Position numbers and translations under genes: made by a program
The notes under the pieces: model-generated
What the model was told of the DNA's origin: nothing
Databases searched by the model: none
The model's input: only the letters and a program-made list of their open reading frames with translations
NCBI RefSeq assembly: GCF_900566075.1
Contig: NZ_UPHU01000001.1
Location: 1,612,001-1,676,000, forward strand
Reading direction: 5' to 3'
From: Mycobacterium pseudokansasii
GTDB taxonomy: Bacteria > Actinomycetota > Actinomycetes > Mycobacteriales > Mycobacteriaceae
DNA length: 64,000 nt
Part shown: piece by piece, positions 17,308-26,435 of the stretch
Numbering within the stretch: position 1 is the first letter of the stretch
Layout of the letters: every line of letters starts with the position of its first letter

Positions 17308-18090
17308 TTACGCCGCGTGGAGCCTGGCGAGAACCCCGTTGTGCAGTAGGCCGTTGGTCGCCACGGCGCTGCCGCCGTGCGGCCCGGGGGTACCGTCCAA
17401 GCTGGTGAGTTGGCCGCCCGCCTCGCGTACCAGGACGTCCAGCGCGGCCAGATCCCACACCGACACCTCCGGTTCGGCGGCGATATCGACGGCCCCCTCG
17501 GCCACCAGGCAGTAAGACAGGAAGTCGCCGTAGGCGCGCACCCGCCACACCGCATCGGTCAGCTCGATGAACCGGTTTCGCAAGCCGAGCTGCGCCCAGC
17601 CGGACAGACTCGAGAACGACAAGCTCGCCGAATCCAGTTCCGGCACTGAGGAAACCGACAGCCGGCGCGGCGGCGTGCCGTCAACTGAGGCAAACGCACC
17701 CTGGCCGTGCGCGGCCCACCACCGTCGTTGCAGCGCGGGCGCGCTCACCACCCCGACGGACGGAACGCCGTCGTCGAGCAGGGCGATCAAACTGGCCCAC
17801 ACCGGCACCCCGCGCACGAAGTTCTTGGTGCCGTCGATCGGGTCGACGATCCACTGCCGTCCGCTAAAGATGGTGGTTCCGCCGAATTCTTCGCCCAGGA
17901 TGCTGTCGTCGGGACGTTCCCGGGCGAGTGCGGCACGGATGTCGGCTTCGACCGCGCGATCGGCGTCGGTCACCGGCGTCAGGTCCGGCTTGGTGTCGAC
18001 GTGCAGGTCGAGCGCACCGAACCGGGCGCGCGTCACCGCGTCCGCGCGGTCGGCGAGCGCCAGCGCAAGGAGCAGATCCTGCTGACTCAC
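17308..18090 (-). CDS. hisN: Histidinol-phosphatase (inositol monophosphatase family)
   Basis: A 260-residue Mg-dependent phosphatase of the inositol monophosphatase fold, matching Rv3137, which has been characterised in M. tuberculosis as the histidinol-phosphate phosphatase of histidine synthesis. The metal-site motifs are visible: GEEFG (near 66), DPIDGTKNF (near 83) and a C-terminal [10 protein letters not shown] near 205. It is divergent from a small membrane protein gene with only 23 bp between starts, so the two promoters must overlap neighbouring coding DNA or leaderless transcripts are used. Confidence 0.88.
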   Translation of the reverse strand: MSQQDLLLALALADRADAVTRARFGALDLHVDTKPDLTPVTDADRAVEADIRAALARERPDDSILGEEFGGTTIFSGRQWIVDPIDGTKNFVRGVPVWASLIALLDDGVPSVGVVSAPALQRRWWAAHGQGAFASVDGTPPRRLSVSSVPELDSASLSFSSLSGWAQLGLRNRFIELTDAVWRVRAYGDFLSYCLVAEGAVDIAAEPEVSVWDLAALDVLVREAGGQLTSLDGTPGPHGGSAVATNGLLHNGVLARLHAA

Positions 18091-18113
18091 GCCAGCAGTC
18101 CTACCATGGCGGC

Positions 18114-18452
18114 GTGGGATGGGAATTGGGAGTGCTGCTCATTTTGGTCGCGGTTCTGGTGGTGTTCCTTGCTCCGCGGTTCTTTCCGCCCGGCCCGCGG
18201 GGTGCCCTGGCGAGCGGCACGCTGCTGGTGACCGGAGTCAGTCCACGGCCGGACGAGACCGGGGAGCAGTTCGTCACCATCTCCGGCGTCCTCAACGGGC
18301 CCACCGTCAACGAGCACAGTGTCTATCGGCGGATGGTGGTCGACGTCAGCCAGTGGCCGGCTACGGGGCAGGTGCTTCCGGTCGTGTATTCGCCGAAGAA
18401 TCCCGACAATTGGAACTTCGCACCGACCGAGCCGCCACCCGGGCCCGACTAA
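18114..18452 (+). CDS. Small membrane-anchored protein (Rv3136A-like)
   Basis: A 112-residue protein beginning at GTG 18114 ([10 protein letters not shown]). One transmembrane helix spans about residues 4-20 and is followed by a soluble domain of about 90 residues with a proline-rich end (PTEPPPGPD). It sits between hisN and PPE51, the position of Rv3136A in M. tuberculosis. No function is known to me. It converges with PPE51, whose stop is 5 bp away. Confidence 0.7.
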   Translation: MGWELGVLLILVAVLVVFLAPRFFPPGPRGALASGTLLVTGVSPRPDETGEQFVTISGVLNGPTVNEHSVYRRMVVDVSQWPATGQVLPVVYSPKNPDNWNFAPTEPPPGPD

Positions 18453-18457
18453 CCGAG

Positions 18458-19591
18458 TCACCCGGCCGCCGGTGGGTGTGCCATGACCGTGAGCCGCACC
18501 CCGTAACGGGGCAGCACGCCGGAGGCGCGCGACGGCGCCGGCACCGCCATTCCCGGAACGCCCGGCGCCCCTGCCCCGACCTCCTCGGTGCCCGGTATCG
18601 TCGTCAGGCCTGCGGGCGACAATGCCGCGACAGTCCGGGTGGCCGGGGCGGCCCAGCTCGCCGGCACGGATAGTTGCCCGATCGAACCGGCCCGGCCCGC
18701 ACTCGCAAGCACCGGGTTGGGCCCCATGCCCAACCCGGCGCTGGTCGGCAGTTGCGCCGCGGTGAGCACAGGAGAGGCCTCGGTTACGGCCTCGGTTGCG
18801 ACCGCGGGAATCAGCCCAAAACTGCTTTCGTCGCCGATGATCCCCGAGACAAAAGACTCGATGTTTTGGGTCGCGCCGACGGTCCCGTACGTAGCCAAGA
18901 TGCCGTCGAGGACGGCGAGATCTTCGGGAATCGCATTGCCGACTGCTGCCTGCAGTCCCGCCAATGCTTGGGACACCGCGGCAACCAGCTGCGACACCGG
19001 GTCGGTGGCGGCCGCGCTGGCGTTGGCTTGGGCGACGGCGGCGTTCTGGGCACTGAGCCCGGCCGGGTTGGTGATCTGCGCCGGCGAGGAGAACGGCGCC
19101 AGTTGCGCCGCCGCCGTCGAGCTGGTGGCGTAGCCGTACATCGCCGCCGCGTCCTGGGCCCACATCTCGGTGTACTGCGCCTCGGTGGCCGCGATCGCCG
19201 CCGTGTTCTGACCGAAGAAGTTGGTGGCGATCAACGCCATCAGCTGGATGCGGTTGGCCGCGATCGCCGGCGGCGGCACCGTCATCGCAAACGCTTGGTC
19301 GAAGGCCGCCGCCGCGGCCCTGGCCTGCATGGCCGTCTGCTTTGTCTGGGTCGCCGCCGTGTAGAGCCAACCCACATACGGGGCGACCTTTGCGGTCATC
19401 GACTCCGATGCGGGGCCGTACCAATCCAAAGCGGTCAGGCCGGACACGACCGATTCATATGTCTGGGCGGTGGTGTCCAGCTCGGCGGCCAGCGCGTCCC
19501 AGCTGCCCGCCGCGGCGAGCAGCGAGCCCGGGCCGGGACCGGTGTACATCCGGCCGGAGTTGACTTCGGGCGGCAATAAGGCGAAATCCAT
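18458..19591 (-). CDS. PPE51: PPE family protein PPE51
   Basis: A 377-residue PPE protein. The PPE domain starts MDFALLPPE, includes the WYG motif (LDWYGPAS) and ends in the long FFGQNTAAIAATE and MWAQDAAAMYGY helices. The C-terminal part has the SVP-type motif GQLSVPASW. The start at 19591 has AAGGAG upstream. It matches Rv3136. PPE51 is reported to sit in the outer envelope and to take part in uptake of small nutrients such as glycerol, glucose and trehalose. It lies downstream of a full-length PPE50 paralogue on the same strand. Confidence 0.9.
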   Translation of the reverse strand: MDFALLPPEVNSGRMYTGPGPGSLLAAAGSWDALAAELDTTAQTYESVVSGLTALDWYGPASESMTAKVAPYVGWLYTAATQTKQTAMQARAAAAAFDQAFAMTVPPPAIAANRIQLMALIATNFFGQNTAAIAATEAQYTEMWAQDAAAMYGYATSSTAAAQLAPFSSPAQITNPAGLSAQNAAVAQANASAAATDPVSQLVAAVSQALAGLQAAVGNAIPEDLAVLDGILATYGTVGATQNIESFVSGIIGDESSFGLIPAVATEAVTEASPVLTAAQLPTSAGLGMGPNPVLASAGRAGSIGQLSVPASWAAPATRTVAALSPAGLTTIPGTEEVGAGAPGVPGMAVPAPSRASGVLPRYGVRLTVMAHPPAAG

Positions 19592-20080
19592 TGTGTCACA
19601 GCTCCTTAGGTAGTGTATGCGGTGGGGCATGCCCGAATCGGTTCGGCGGCATCGTCGGTAGGTGCAGCGTTTGCGGTGTCGTGGAAGATGGGTTGTCCCC
19701 GTAAGTCCGGAAGCCGGGACTAACAACACAGCGGGTCAGTGAGATTGCGGCCCAGGACTTTTCGGGCTGTTTTCAGGTGGCGTCGTGGGAGTTACGACGC
19801 TGGTGGGCCATTCGCACAGGGCATGTTGGGTGACCTTCGATTCCGGAGTGCCCTAAAACTGGCAAGCCACAGCCGACCGCGTACGCCGGTTCGAGTGAAT
19901 ATTAGGCGACGGCTACCTGAATTCGCAGTGAATTTGCCGGATGGGCCAAGGCGAAACGAAAGTTTGCCGGGGCTGCTCGGCGTTCGCGATTCTGCCCGAT
20001 CGCTGGAATGGTCGGCCGCAGGTAGCCCGGCAGCGACACCGCGGCCGGTTACCGGAGTCGACGAAGGCTGTGGCCGATGA
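19592..20080. other. Intergenic region between PPE50 and PPE51
   Basis: Roughly 490 bases. The open frames on the plus strand show no family likeness and are probably chance. It should contain the PPE51 promoter and 5' leader, since the ribosome binding site at about 19600-19605 is well formed. No hairpin or repeat stood out. Confidence 0.5.
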
Positions 20081-21217
20081 TCAGCCGGCCGCCGGGGGGC
20101 GCGACATCACGGTGAGCCGAAGCCCGGAGCGGGGCACGACGCTCGAGGCTCGCCTCAGCGTGCCGGCCGGCGTGCCGGGTACCCCCGGCAGGCCGTGGTC
20201 GGGTACCCCGGTCCCGGGGATGGTGGTCAAGCCGCTGCCCGTCAGCGCCGTTACGGGACCGGTCGACGGCGCGGTTTCGGACGGTGGCACCGACAACGGG
20301 CCGATCGAGCCCGCCTGGCTCATGCTCGCGGTTACCACGTTGGACAGCCCTGCGCCAGAACTGCTTTCGGCTGCTGCGAAGACCGGGGAGATGCCGGTCG
20401 GAAGCAACTCCGCCGAATTTTCGGTGGTGCCCAGTAGGCCGAGGTTGTCCTCGGCCCCGATGATTCCGGCGGCGAACGACTCGACATCCTGTGACACGCC
20501 GACGGTTGCACAGACCGCGAATATGGCGTCAAGAATGGTGAAGTCTTCGGGCAGGATATTCGGCCAATCCTGGACCGCCTGCAGCGCGTCGGGCGCCGAT
20601 GAAGCCAACCACGACAACACGGTCGCGGTGGTTCCGGCGGAGCCGCCGGCAGCTTGGCTGACTGCGGCGCTCTGGGCGACCACTCCAACCGGGTTGACGC
20701 TCTGCTCAGGGGAGGAAAACGGTGTCAGCGCGGTGGCGGCGGCCGAGTTGTTCGCGTAGCCGTACATGGCGGCGGCGTCCTGGGCCCACATTTCCGCGTA
20801 TTGCGCCTCGGTAGCCGCGATCGCCGCAGTGTTCTGCCCGAAGAAGTTCGACGCGATCAGCGCTTTCAACTGGGCGCGATTGGCCGCGACCACAGCGGGG
20901 GGAACCGTCATCGCATGGGCCTGCTCGAAGGCGGCCGCTGCCGCTCTGACCTGATCGCCGGACTCCTTGGCCTGCGCAACAGTGGTTTCCAGCCATTCCA
21001 CAAAGGGGCCGGCCATTGCCGGCATGGACGCCGAGGCTAGGCCCCACCAGTACATAGTGGTCCGGGATGAGACCACCGAGCCGTAGCCCTCGGCCGCGGA
21101 CGTCAATTCGGCGGCTACCGTATCCCAGCCTCCTGCAGCAGCCAGTAACGAGCCGGGTCCGGGGCCGCTGTAGATACGCGCAGAGTTGATGTCCGGCGGC
21201 AAGAACGCGTAATCCAT
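20081..21217 (-). CDS. PPE50: Full-length PPE50
   Basis: A 378-residue PPE protein starting MDYAFLPPDINSARIYSGPG, the same N-terminus as M. tuberculosis PPE50 (Rv3135), which is only about 132 residues there. Here the whole PPE domain (WWG motif, FFGQNTAAIAATE, MWAQDAAAMYGY) and the C-terminal region are present, and the protein is a clear paralogue of PPE51, sharing the end RLTVMSRPPAAG. The SVP motif reads SVPPSETAP, lacking the Trp that PPE51 keeps. It suggests the tuberculosis gene is a truncated form. Confidence 0.88.
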   Translation of the reverse strand: MDYAFLPPDINSARIYSGPGPGSLLAAAGGWDTVAAELTSAAEGYGSVVSSRTTMYWWGLASASMPAMAGPFVEWLETTVAQAKESGDQVRAAAAAFEQAHAMTVPPAVVAANRAQLKALIASNFFGQNTAAIAATEAQYAEMWAQDAAAMYGYANNSAAATALTPFSSPEQSVNPVGVVAQSAAVSQAAGGSAGTTATVLSWLASSAPDALQAVQDWPNILPEDFTILDAIFAVCATVGVSQDVESFAAGIIGAEDNLGLLGTTENSAELLPTGISPVFAAAESSSGAGLSNVVTASMSQAGSIGPLSVPPSETAPSTGPVTALTGSGLTTIPGTGVPDHGLPGVPGTPAGTLRRASSVVPRSGLRLTVMSRPPAAG

Positions 21218-21597
21218 TGCGTCACAGCCCCTTGACTTTTGTGGCCTTCTCGGCCGCTTCGGCGTGGGTGCGGGAGCCGGCGCTGGCTCACCTGATAGGC
21301 AATAAGCGGCAGGGACCGCTAGGGCGCAGACCGTCGACGAGCATCACGACATGTGTGGGCAGGCCGCGGGCCGCGGTCAGCGTATAGCCAGTCGACGGTG
21401 GCCGCAGGGCGGTGACTATCCCGCCGGCGGGCTTGCGGGTGCGGTGAACCGCGGTGTGCAGCGTCGGGTACCCGGTGTGAACAGGGCTGTGGTGCAGTGG
21501 ATCTGCGCGCCAGCCATGAGTCGCGACTTTAAGTCGCTGTGAACCCAATCCGTCTCTGGGACGCTCCTGTGAGCTCCTCTGACGGTGCGGCGCCCGG
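21218..21597. other. Intergenic region between the SPFH gene and PPE50
   Basis: About 380 bases with no gene I can support. It contains the PPE50 promoter region and the 3' end of the nitric oxide reductase operon. A minus-strand frame here has no recognisable family and is treated as chance. Confidence 0.45.
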
Positions 21598-22395
21598 TTA
21601 GCCGCGGCGGTTGAAGTTGTCGACAACGCTCTGCAACAGTTCAGGTTGCCGCAGAAACGGGGTGATGATGTCGACCGGCAGCGGGAAGACGACCGTCGAG
21701 TTCTGGTCGGCGCCGAGCTCCAAAAGAGTTTGCAGATAGCGTAATTGCAGTGAGGCGGGGCTTTTCGACAAAGTCTCGGCGGCTTCCCGCAGCTCCTCTG
21801 ACGCCTGCAGCTCGCCTCGGGCATTGATGACCTTGGCGCGGCGTTCCCGCTCGGCTTCGGCTTCTCGGGCCATCGCCCGTTGCATGGACTCGGGAATTTC
21901 GACGTCCTTGATCTCCACCACGCGAACCTGTACACCCCACGGCTCGGTCATCTTTTCGATGATGGTGCGTAGATCGCTGTTGAGGTCCTCGCGATGTGCC
22001 AGCAGGGTATCCAGGTCCGCGCGGCCCAGCAGGGATCGCAGTGTCGTCTGCGCGATCTGCGATGTGGCCACCGCGTAGTTCTCCACCGCCAGAATCGCTT
22101 TCATCGGGTCGGTCACCTGGAACATGACGACCGCATTGACCCGGGCCGGCACGTTGTCACGGGTGATCACCTCCTGCGGCGGGATGGTCAGCGTGACCAG
22201 CCGCTGGTCGACACGGATCATTTTGTCCGCCAACGGAATCAGAAACCGAAGTCCCGGTTGGTAGAGCGGGCGTGCATGCCCCATCCGGAAGACCACCCCG
22301 CGCTCGTACTCGCGGAGTACGGCCGGCGACAGCACGGCAAGCACTACCAGCACCACCACGCCGACAACGATGAACCCGATCGCCACACCGGTCAC
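21598..22395 (-). CDS. SPFH/band 7 (slipin-like) membrane protein
   Basis: A 265-residue stomatin-type protein. An N-terminal membrane helix (about residues 3-23) precedes the SPFH domain (VLREYERGVVFRMG, then RVDQRLVTLTIPPQEVITRD), followed by a charged coiled-coil segment (EAEAERERRAKVINARGE) of the kind that builds oligomers. Such proteins organise membrane microdomains. The GTG start at 22395 is chosen because it overlaps the preceding stop as GTGA. It is the last gene of an operon with the nitric oxide reductase, and might help assemble or hold that enzyme; this is inference. Confidence 0.85.
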   Translation of the reverse strand: MTGVAIGFIVVGVVVLVVLAVLSPAVLREYERGVVFRMGHARPLYQPGLRFLIPLADKMIRVDQRLVTLTIPPQEVITRDNVPARVNAVVMFQVTDPMKAILAVENYAVATSQIAQTTLRSLLGRADLDTLLAHREDLNSDLRTIIEKMTEPWGVQVRVVEIKDVEIPESMQRAMAREAEAERERRAKVINARGELQASEELREAAETLSKSPASLQLRYLQTLLELGADQNSTVVFPLPVDIITPFLRQPELLQSVVDNFNRRG

Positions 22396-23018
22396 GATGT
22401 TTTGTCCTCCTTGCCTTCCCAGCCGCCCCAGCGAGTCGAATAGCGGTCGACCGCGGCAGCCACCTGGTCCTCGATCGCGGTCCGATGCGGCAGATGGTCG
22501 GGCGCGTTGGACGGGGTGTTCCACAGGTGGCGGGCGAGCGGCAGCCCCAGCAGCGCGACGACCAGCATGGTGCCCGTCAACACCAACACCTCAGTCGGCG
22601 AGTGGTTGACGATCAACGTCGCCAGCGGCAGCACGATTCCCAAAGCGGCCACGCAGCAAGCGATCCCGCGGTGGAACCGTCCGGCATCCGAGTGCGGCCA
22701 CGGGTCCACCTCGCGACTGATCTCCCGGCCGTGGTCCGATGTCGTGCAGGTGTCTTTGACCGGACAACTGTTGCACACCACCGGCAACGCCCGATAACGC
22801 ATGACCCGGTGCTTGGGATCGAACGAGCTCGGCCACAGCCATTGGTCCTGTGGACACACCCAGGCGTCGTGGTCGGGGTGATAGGTGAATTGGCCGGTGC
22901 GCCAGCGTGCCGCACGCGCTGATGCCCGCCGCGCCATCGAGTCGAAGCTCCACCCGATGGCCAGCAATGCCAGCGAATATCCGGCGACAAGCCAGACCGT
23001 GGTAGCCGGCGGCGCCAC
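22392..23018 (-). CDS. Membrane protein with a four-cysteine zinc-ribbon-like insert
   Basis: A 208-residue protein starting at GTG 23018. One membrane helix spans about residues 7-25, and two more about 119-138 and 143-162. Between them is a cytoplasmic or exposed part with Cys55, Cys82, Cys85 and Cys91 in a pattern (CNSCPVKDTCTTSDHGREI) that resembles the zinc ribbon of IS1182-type transposases. No transposase domain is present. It lies 3 bp after the nitric oxide reductase and overlaps the SPFH gene start, so it is part of that operon. I do not recognise a named family; a metal- or NO-responsive accessory protein is possible. Confidence 0.65.
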   Translation of the reverse strand: MAPPATTVWLVAGYSLALLAIGWSFDSMARRASARAARWRTGQFTYHPDHDAWVCPQDQWLWPSSFDPKHRVMRYRALPVVCNSCPVKDTCTTSDHGREISREVDPWPHSDAGRFHRGIACCVAALGIVLPLATLIVNHSPTEVLVLTGTMLVVALLGLPLARHLWNTPSNAPDHLPHRTAIEDQVAAAVDRYSTRWGGWEGKEDKTS

Positions 23019-23021
23019 CTG

Positions 23022-25361
23022 TCAGTCCTTCGCCGGCGCTGCGGAACCGGATGTCTCCGCCTGAACCTCGGTGTAGAGCGGATGTTCCGGCAATTCCTCG
23101 ACCGTCGAACCGGAGCGGAAGTTGCGCAGCGCGGTCCAGGCGATCCAGACGAACGGCAGCACGCCGCCGACGATGAGGATCAGATCACCGGGCATCCGCA
23201 GCCATTCGATCACCGCGTTGCCGGGCTTGGTGATGTAGCCCAACGACCGCGCCTCGAAATAGCCGTCGTTGACCGAGTGGTAGAGCTGCAGGATACCCAG
23301 CGGCAGCAGGGTGGCGAACACCATCCAGGCCAGGCCGATGTTCATGCCCCAGAACGAGATTCGCGCCAGCTTCTCCGGCCACTTGTCGGCCGGGATCACA
23401 TAGCGGAAGGCGAACATCGCCAGGCCGACGGCCAGCATACCGTATACCCCCATCATCGCCGCGTGCCCGTGATTTGCCGTCAGCGCGGTGCCGATCTCGT
23501 AGTAGGACACGACCGGCAGGTTGATCAGGAATCCGAAGATGCCCGCTCCCACGAAGTTCCAGAATCCGACCGCGACCAGGAACATGACCGCCCAACGATG
23601 TGGGAACGGGTTGGCATCCCCGGACTGCTGGCGCGCTCCCAGCTGCAGGAACGCCCACGCCTCGACCGTCAGGAAGGTCAGCGGGATGACCTCGGCAGCC
23701 GAGAAGAAGGCGCCCAGCGCCATGTGCTCCACCGGGGTACCCGAGAAGTACAGGTGGTGCATGGTGCCGATGACGCCGCCGGCGGAGTACAGGATCACAT
23801 CGAGGAAGATCACGCCCAGGGCAATGCGTTCGCGCACCACACCCAGCAGCACGAACATGTAGGCCACCATCACGGTGGTGAAGAGTTCGAGGAAGTCCTC
23901 GACCCACAGGTGCACCACCCAGAACCGCCAGAAGTCGGCGACCGTGTAGTGGGTGCCGCTGCTGGCCAACAACCCGACGGCGTAGAAGGTGGGTATGGCC
24001 AGGCCGGAGAAGAAGAACAACCACGGCATGTTCATCTTGGACTCGCCTTTGAGCCGGGCGCGCATGCCGCGCCAGATGATCGCGATCCAGACGAACATGC
24101 CGACGATCAGCAGGATCTGCCATAGCCGTGGCAGGTCGAGGTACTCCCACTGCTGGGAGAGCAGCCCGCCGTGGGGGATCACCCCGTAGATGGAGAGCGC
24201 CTCGCAGATCAGCGAGCCGAACACCACGACCGCAACCGCGCCCAGCAATACGTAAGCCAACAGGCCCTGGCGTTTTGGCTCCCGACGGCTGATGAACGGC
24301 ACCAGGAAGATGCCACCCGCCAGAAACGCTGCCGCGGTCCAGAACAGCGCTAACTGCAGATGCCAGGTTCGGGCCAGGTTGTACGGCAGCAGTCGGGCCA
24401 GGTCCAGGCCGAAGAAGTTCGACAAGTCGGCCCGATAGTGCTCGGCGGCGGCGCCCAGCAGTGTTTGGGCCAGGAAGAGCACGGACACGATCGCGAAGAA
24501 CCAGATGGTCGCTCGCTGGGCCGGCGTCAGGCTCACCTCGCCGGGTTGGCGGAAGGAGAGGTTGGACGCCTCGGCACTGTGCCAGCCGACCTTTTGGCTC
24601 CAGCGGCCGTAGATGGCGAACATGATCCCGATGCCGCCCAGCAACGCGATCAGCGACAGCGCCGACCATAGGATCACCGCTGCGGTCGGACCGTTGTCGA
24701 CGCGCTGCTCGGCCGGCCAGTTGTTGGTGTAGCTGTACGTGTGGCCGGGCCGCTCGGCGGCGGCCGCCCATGCCGTCCAGGCGAAGAACGCGGTCAGGTC
24801 CCGGATTTGTGCCTTGTCGGTGATCAGCTGCGGCAGCAGCCCGTACTTCGTCGAGTTCTCCCCGAAGTAGGCGGCGTAGTGGTTTTGGATCCGCCCGAAT
24901 GCCGCGGCCTGGCGGTCAGTGAACACCAGCGTCTTGGTATCGGGGTTGTAGCGGTTGGTCCGGAATTCGGTGACCACCCGATCCCGGGGGCCGGCCACAC
25001 CTTGGGCCCGTAGCTGATCGGCGACGTCGTCGGTGGCCATGCGCAGGTAGTCGGCGGTGTAGTCGGGCCCCAGGTAGGCGCCGTGGCCGAGCACCGAACC
25101 GTATTGCATAAGGCCACGCGCCTGGTAGAGCTCTTGGCCGCGGGTGATGTCGTCGCCGGTGAACAGGACCTGGCCCGATTCGGTGACGACCTTGTCCGGC
25201 ATCGGCATCGCCGCGGTATAGGTGCGGTAGACCAGGATTCCCATCACCAGGAAGCCGAAGATCATCACCAGGGCCACACCCTGAATCCAGCCCTTCCCGA
25301 TCAACGGGCGCGACGATTGCCGGCTGGGAATTGGCGATGACGATGTCTGTTGAGCAGCCAT
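23022..25361 (-). CDS. norZ: Quinol-dependent nitric oxide reductase (qNor, NorZ type)
   Basis: A 779-residue single-subunit nitric oxide reductase that reduces NO to nitrous oxide with electrons from quinol. The N-terminal part (about 45-200) resembles the periplasmic extension fused in qNor enzymes and has no CxxCH heme c site, so cytochrome c is not the donor. The rest is a multi-helix heme-copper oxidase-like core with metal-binding histidines in HLWVEDFLE and TMHHLYFSG. First gene of a three-gene operon, divergent from the universal stress protein and dosRS genes, with DosR boxes between. It would detoxify host NO. M. tuberculosis lacks this gene at this locus. Confidence 0.9.
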   Translation of the reverse strand: MAAQQTSSSPIPSRQSSRPLIGKGWIQGVALVMIFGFLVMGILVYRTYTAAMPMPDKVVTESGQVLFTGDDITRGQELYQARGLMQYGSVLGHGAYLGPDYTADYLRMATDDVADQLRAQGVAGPRDRVVTEFRTNRYNPDTKTLVFTDRQAAAFGRIQNHYAAYFGENSTKYGLLPQLITDKAQIRDLTAFFAWTAWAAAAERPGHTYSYTNNWPAEQRVDNGPTAAVILWSALSLIALLGGIGIMFAIYGRWSQKVGWHSAEASNLSFRQPGEVSLTPAQRATIWFFAIVSVLFLAQTLLGAAAEHYRADLSNFFGLDLARLLPYNLARTWHLQLALFWTAAAFLAGGIFLVPFISRREPKRQGLLAYVLLGAVAVVVFGSLICEALSIYGVIPHGGLLSQQWEYLDLPRLWQILLIVGMFVWIAIIWRGMRARLKGESKMNMPWLFFFSGLAIPTFYAVGLLASSGTHYTVADFWRFWVVHLWVEDFLELFTTVMVAYMFVLLGVVRERIALGVIFLDVILYSAGGVIGTMHHLYFSGTPVEHMALGAFFSAAEVIPLTFLTVEAWAFLQLGARQQSGDANPFPHRWAVMFLVAVGFWNFVGAGIFGFLINLPVVSYYEIGTALTANHGHAAMMGVYGMLAVGLAMFAFRYVIPADKWPEKLARISFWGMNIGLAWMVFATLLPLGILQLYHSVNDGYFEARSLGYITKPGNAVIEWLRMPGDLILIVGGVLPFVWIAWTALRNFRSGSTVEELPEHPLYTEVQAETSGSAAPAKD

Positions 25362-25498
25362 TCCGAGATCTCCTGTCTGGATGATGGGCTGTATCGCCGC
25401 GGATTCAACTCCTTGTTCACATGCAACGACGGCTCGTAAACATCCAATTCGTCTATCGCCGCGCTGGCAATAGTGCGTTTGGTTTCCGCTGTCCTGTA

Positions 25499-25534
25499 GG
25501 GACCAATGGCACTGATATCGGGACCAACGCCCCT
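25499..25534. promoter_or_regulatory. Two DosR-type boxes upstream of the Rv3134c-like gene
   Basis: GGGACCAACGCCCCT (25520-25534) fits the DosR consensus GGGACTnnnGnCCC well. A weaker copy, GGGACCAATGGCACT, lies at 25499-25513. They are 21 bp apart, two helical turns. They lie 64-99 bp upstream of the stress-protein start and about 140 bp from the norZ start on the other side. Paired DosR boxes upstream of Rv3134c are known in M. tuberculosis. Confidence 0.75.
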
Positions 25535-25597
25535 GGGTAAGCCGGGTGCCTCATCGATAACGTGCGAGTAGCCAACGGCTCAGCAGAGGAGAGCACG

Positions 25598-26398
25598 ATG
25601 AGCAACCCGTCAGCTCCGGCGGTGGTCGTCGGTATCGACGGATCCAAGGCGGCAACCCAGGCAGCGCTGTGGGCGATCGACGAGGCGGTCAGCCGAGACA
25701 TCCCGCTGCGCCTTGTGTACGTCATCGATCCGCTGGAACCGTCGGGCGGTGGCGGTCGTGATGGTCGGCAAGGCACGGCGCACGCGGCACTTTTCGACGC
25801 ATGCCGTGCCGTTGAAGCCACCGGACACCCGGTCAAGGTGGAAACCGAAGTCCTACGGGGCAGGCCGCTCACCAAGCTGATGGAGGAGTCCAGGTCGGCG
25901 GTGATGGTCTGTGTCGGGTCCATCGGGCTCAACCACGCGCGCCGCGGCGAGGGCTCGGTCGCGGCGACCCTGGCCGGGTCGGCGCTATGCCCGGTGGCGG
26001 TAATCCAGGTCCCCCCCGGCGGAGTGCCGGTGCCGAAGATCAGCGCGGTGGTCGCGGAGGTGAACAACGGTTCGGTGCTGCGACATGCGTTCGAGGAGGC
26101 CAGGCTGAGGGGGGTTGCGCTGCGGGCTCTGTCGGCACGCATGCCCGACACATCGGGTGACGCCGGCGACGGAAACCGTTTGGCGCAAGCGCAACTGAGC
26201 CGCCGGCTGGCGCGGTGGACGCGGCTGTACCCCGACGTCGAGGTCGAGTCGACCGTCATTCGCGGACATGCCTGCCGCTACATCGCCGCCAACGCCAAGC
26301 CGGACCAACTGTATGTCACCGACTCCCATGCCGCACAGGCCTGCAACGTCTACAGCGCAGGATGCTCGGTGCTGACCGTACGCAGTGGCAACTTGTAG
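25598..26398 (+). CDS. Universal stress protein (Rv3134c orthologue)
   Basis: A 266-residue protein with two tandem USP domains, the first starting [20 protein letters not shown] and ending in the ATP-binding-like [18 protein letters not shown]; the second is more divergent. It matches Rv3134c, which heads the dosRS operon and is strongly induced by hypoxia and NO. The start at 25598 (MSNPS) has GAGGAG upstream. Next gene, dosR, begins 37 bp after its stop, so all three are likely read together from the DosR-boxed promoter. Confidence 0.92.
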   Translation: MSNPSAPAVVVGIDGSKAATQAALWAIDEAVSRDIPLRLVYVIDPLEPSGGGGRDGRQGTAHAALFDACRAVEATGHPVKVETEVLRGRPLTKLMEESRSAVMVCVGSIGLNHARRGEGSVAATLAGSALCPVAVIQVPPGGVPVPKISAVVAEVNNGSVLRHAFEEARLRGVALRALSARMPDTSGDAGDGNRLAQAQLSRRLARWTRLYPDVEVESTVIRGHACRYIAANAKPDQLYVTDSHAAQACNVYSAGCSVLTVRSGNL

Positions 26399-26435
26399 AA
26401 ACAGCCAATCTCGGGACTATCTCAGGAGTGAAGTC

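Noticed and set aside
21288..21935. Minus-strand frame of 215 codons downstream of the SPFH gene
   Set aside because: Most of it overlaps the SPFH gene in another frame, and the remaining end matches no family I know.
23082..24771. Frames of 347 and 528 codons within the nitric oxide reductase gene
   Set aside because: They are out-of-frame readings of the reductase coding sequence with no recognisable domains.
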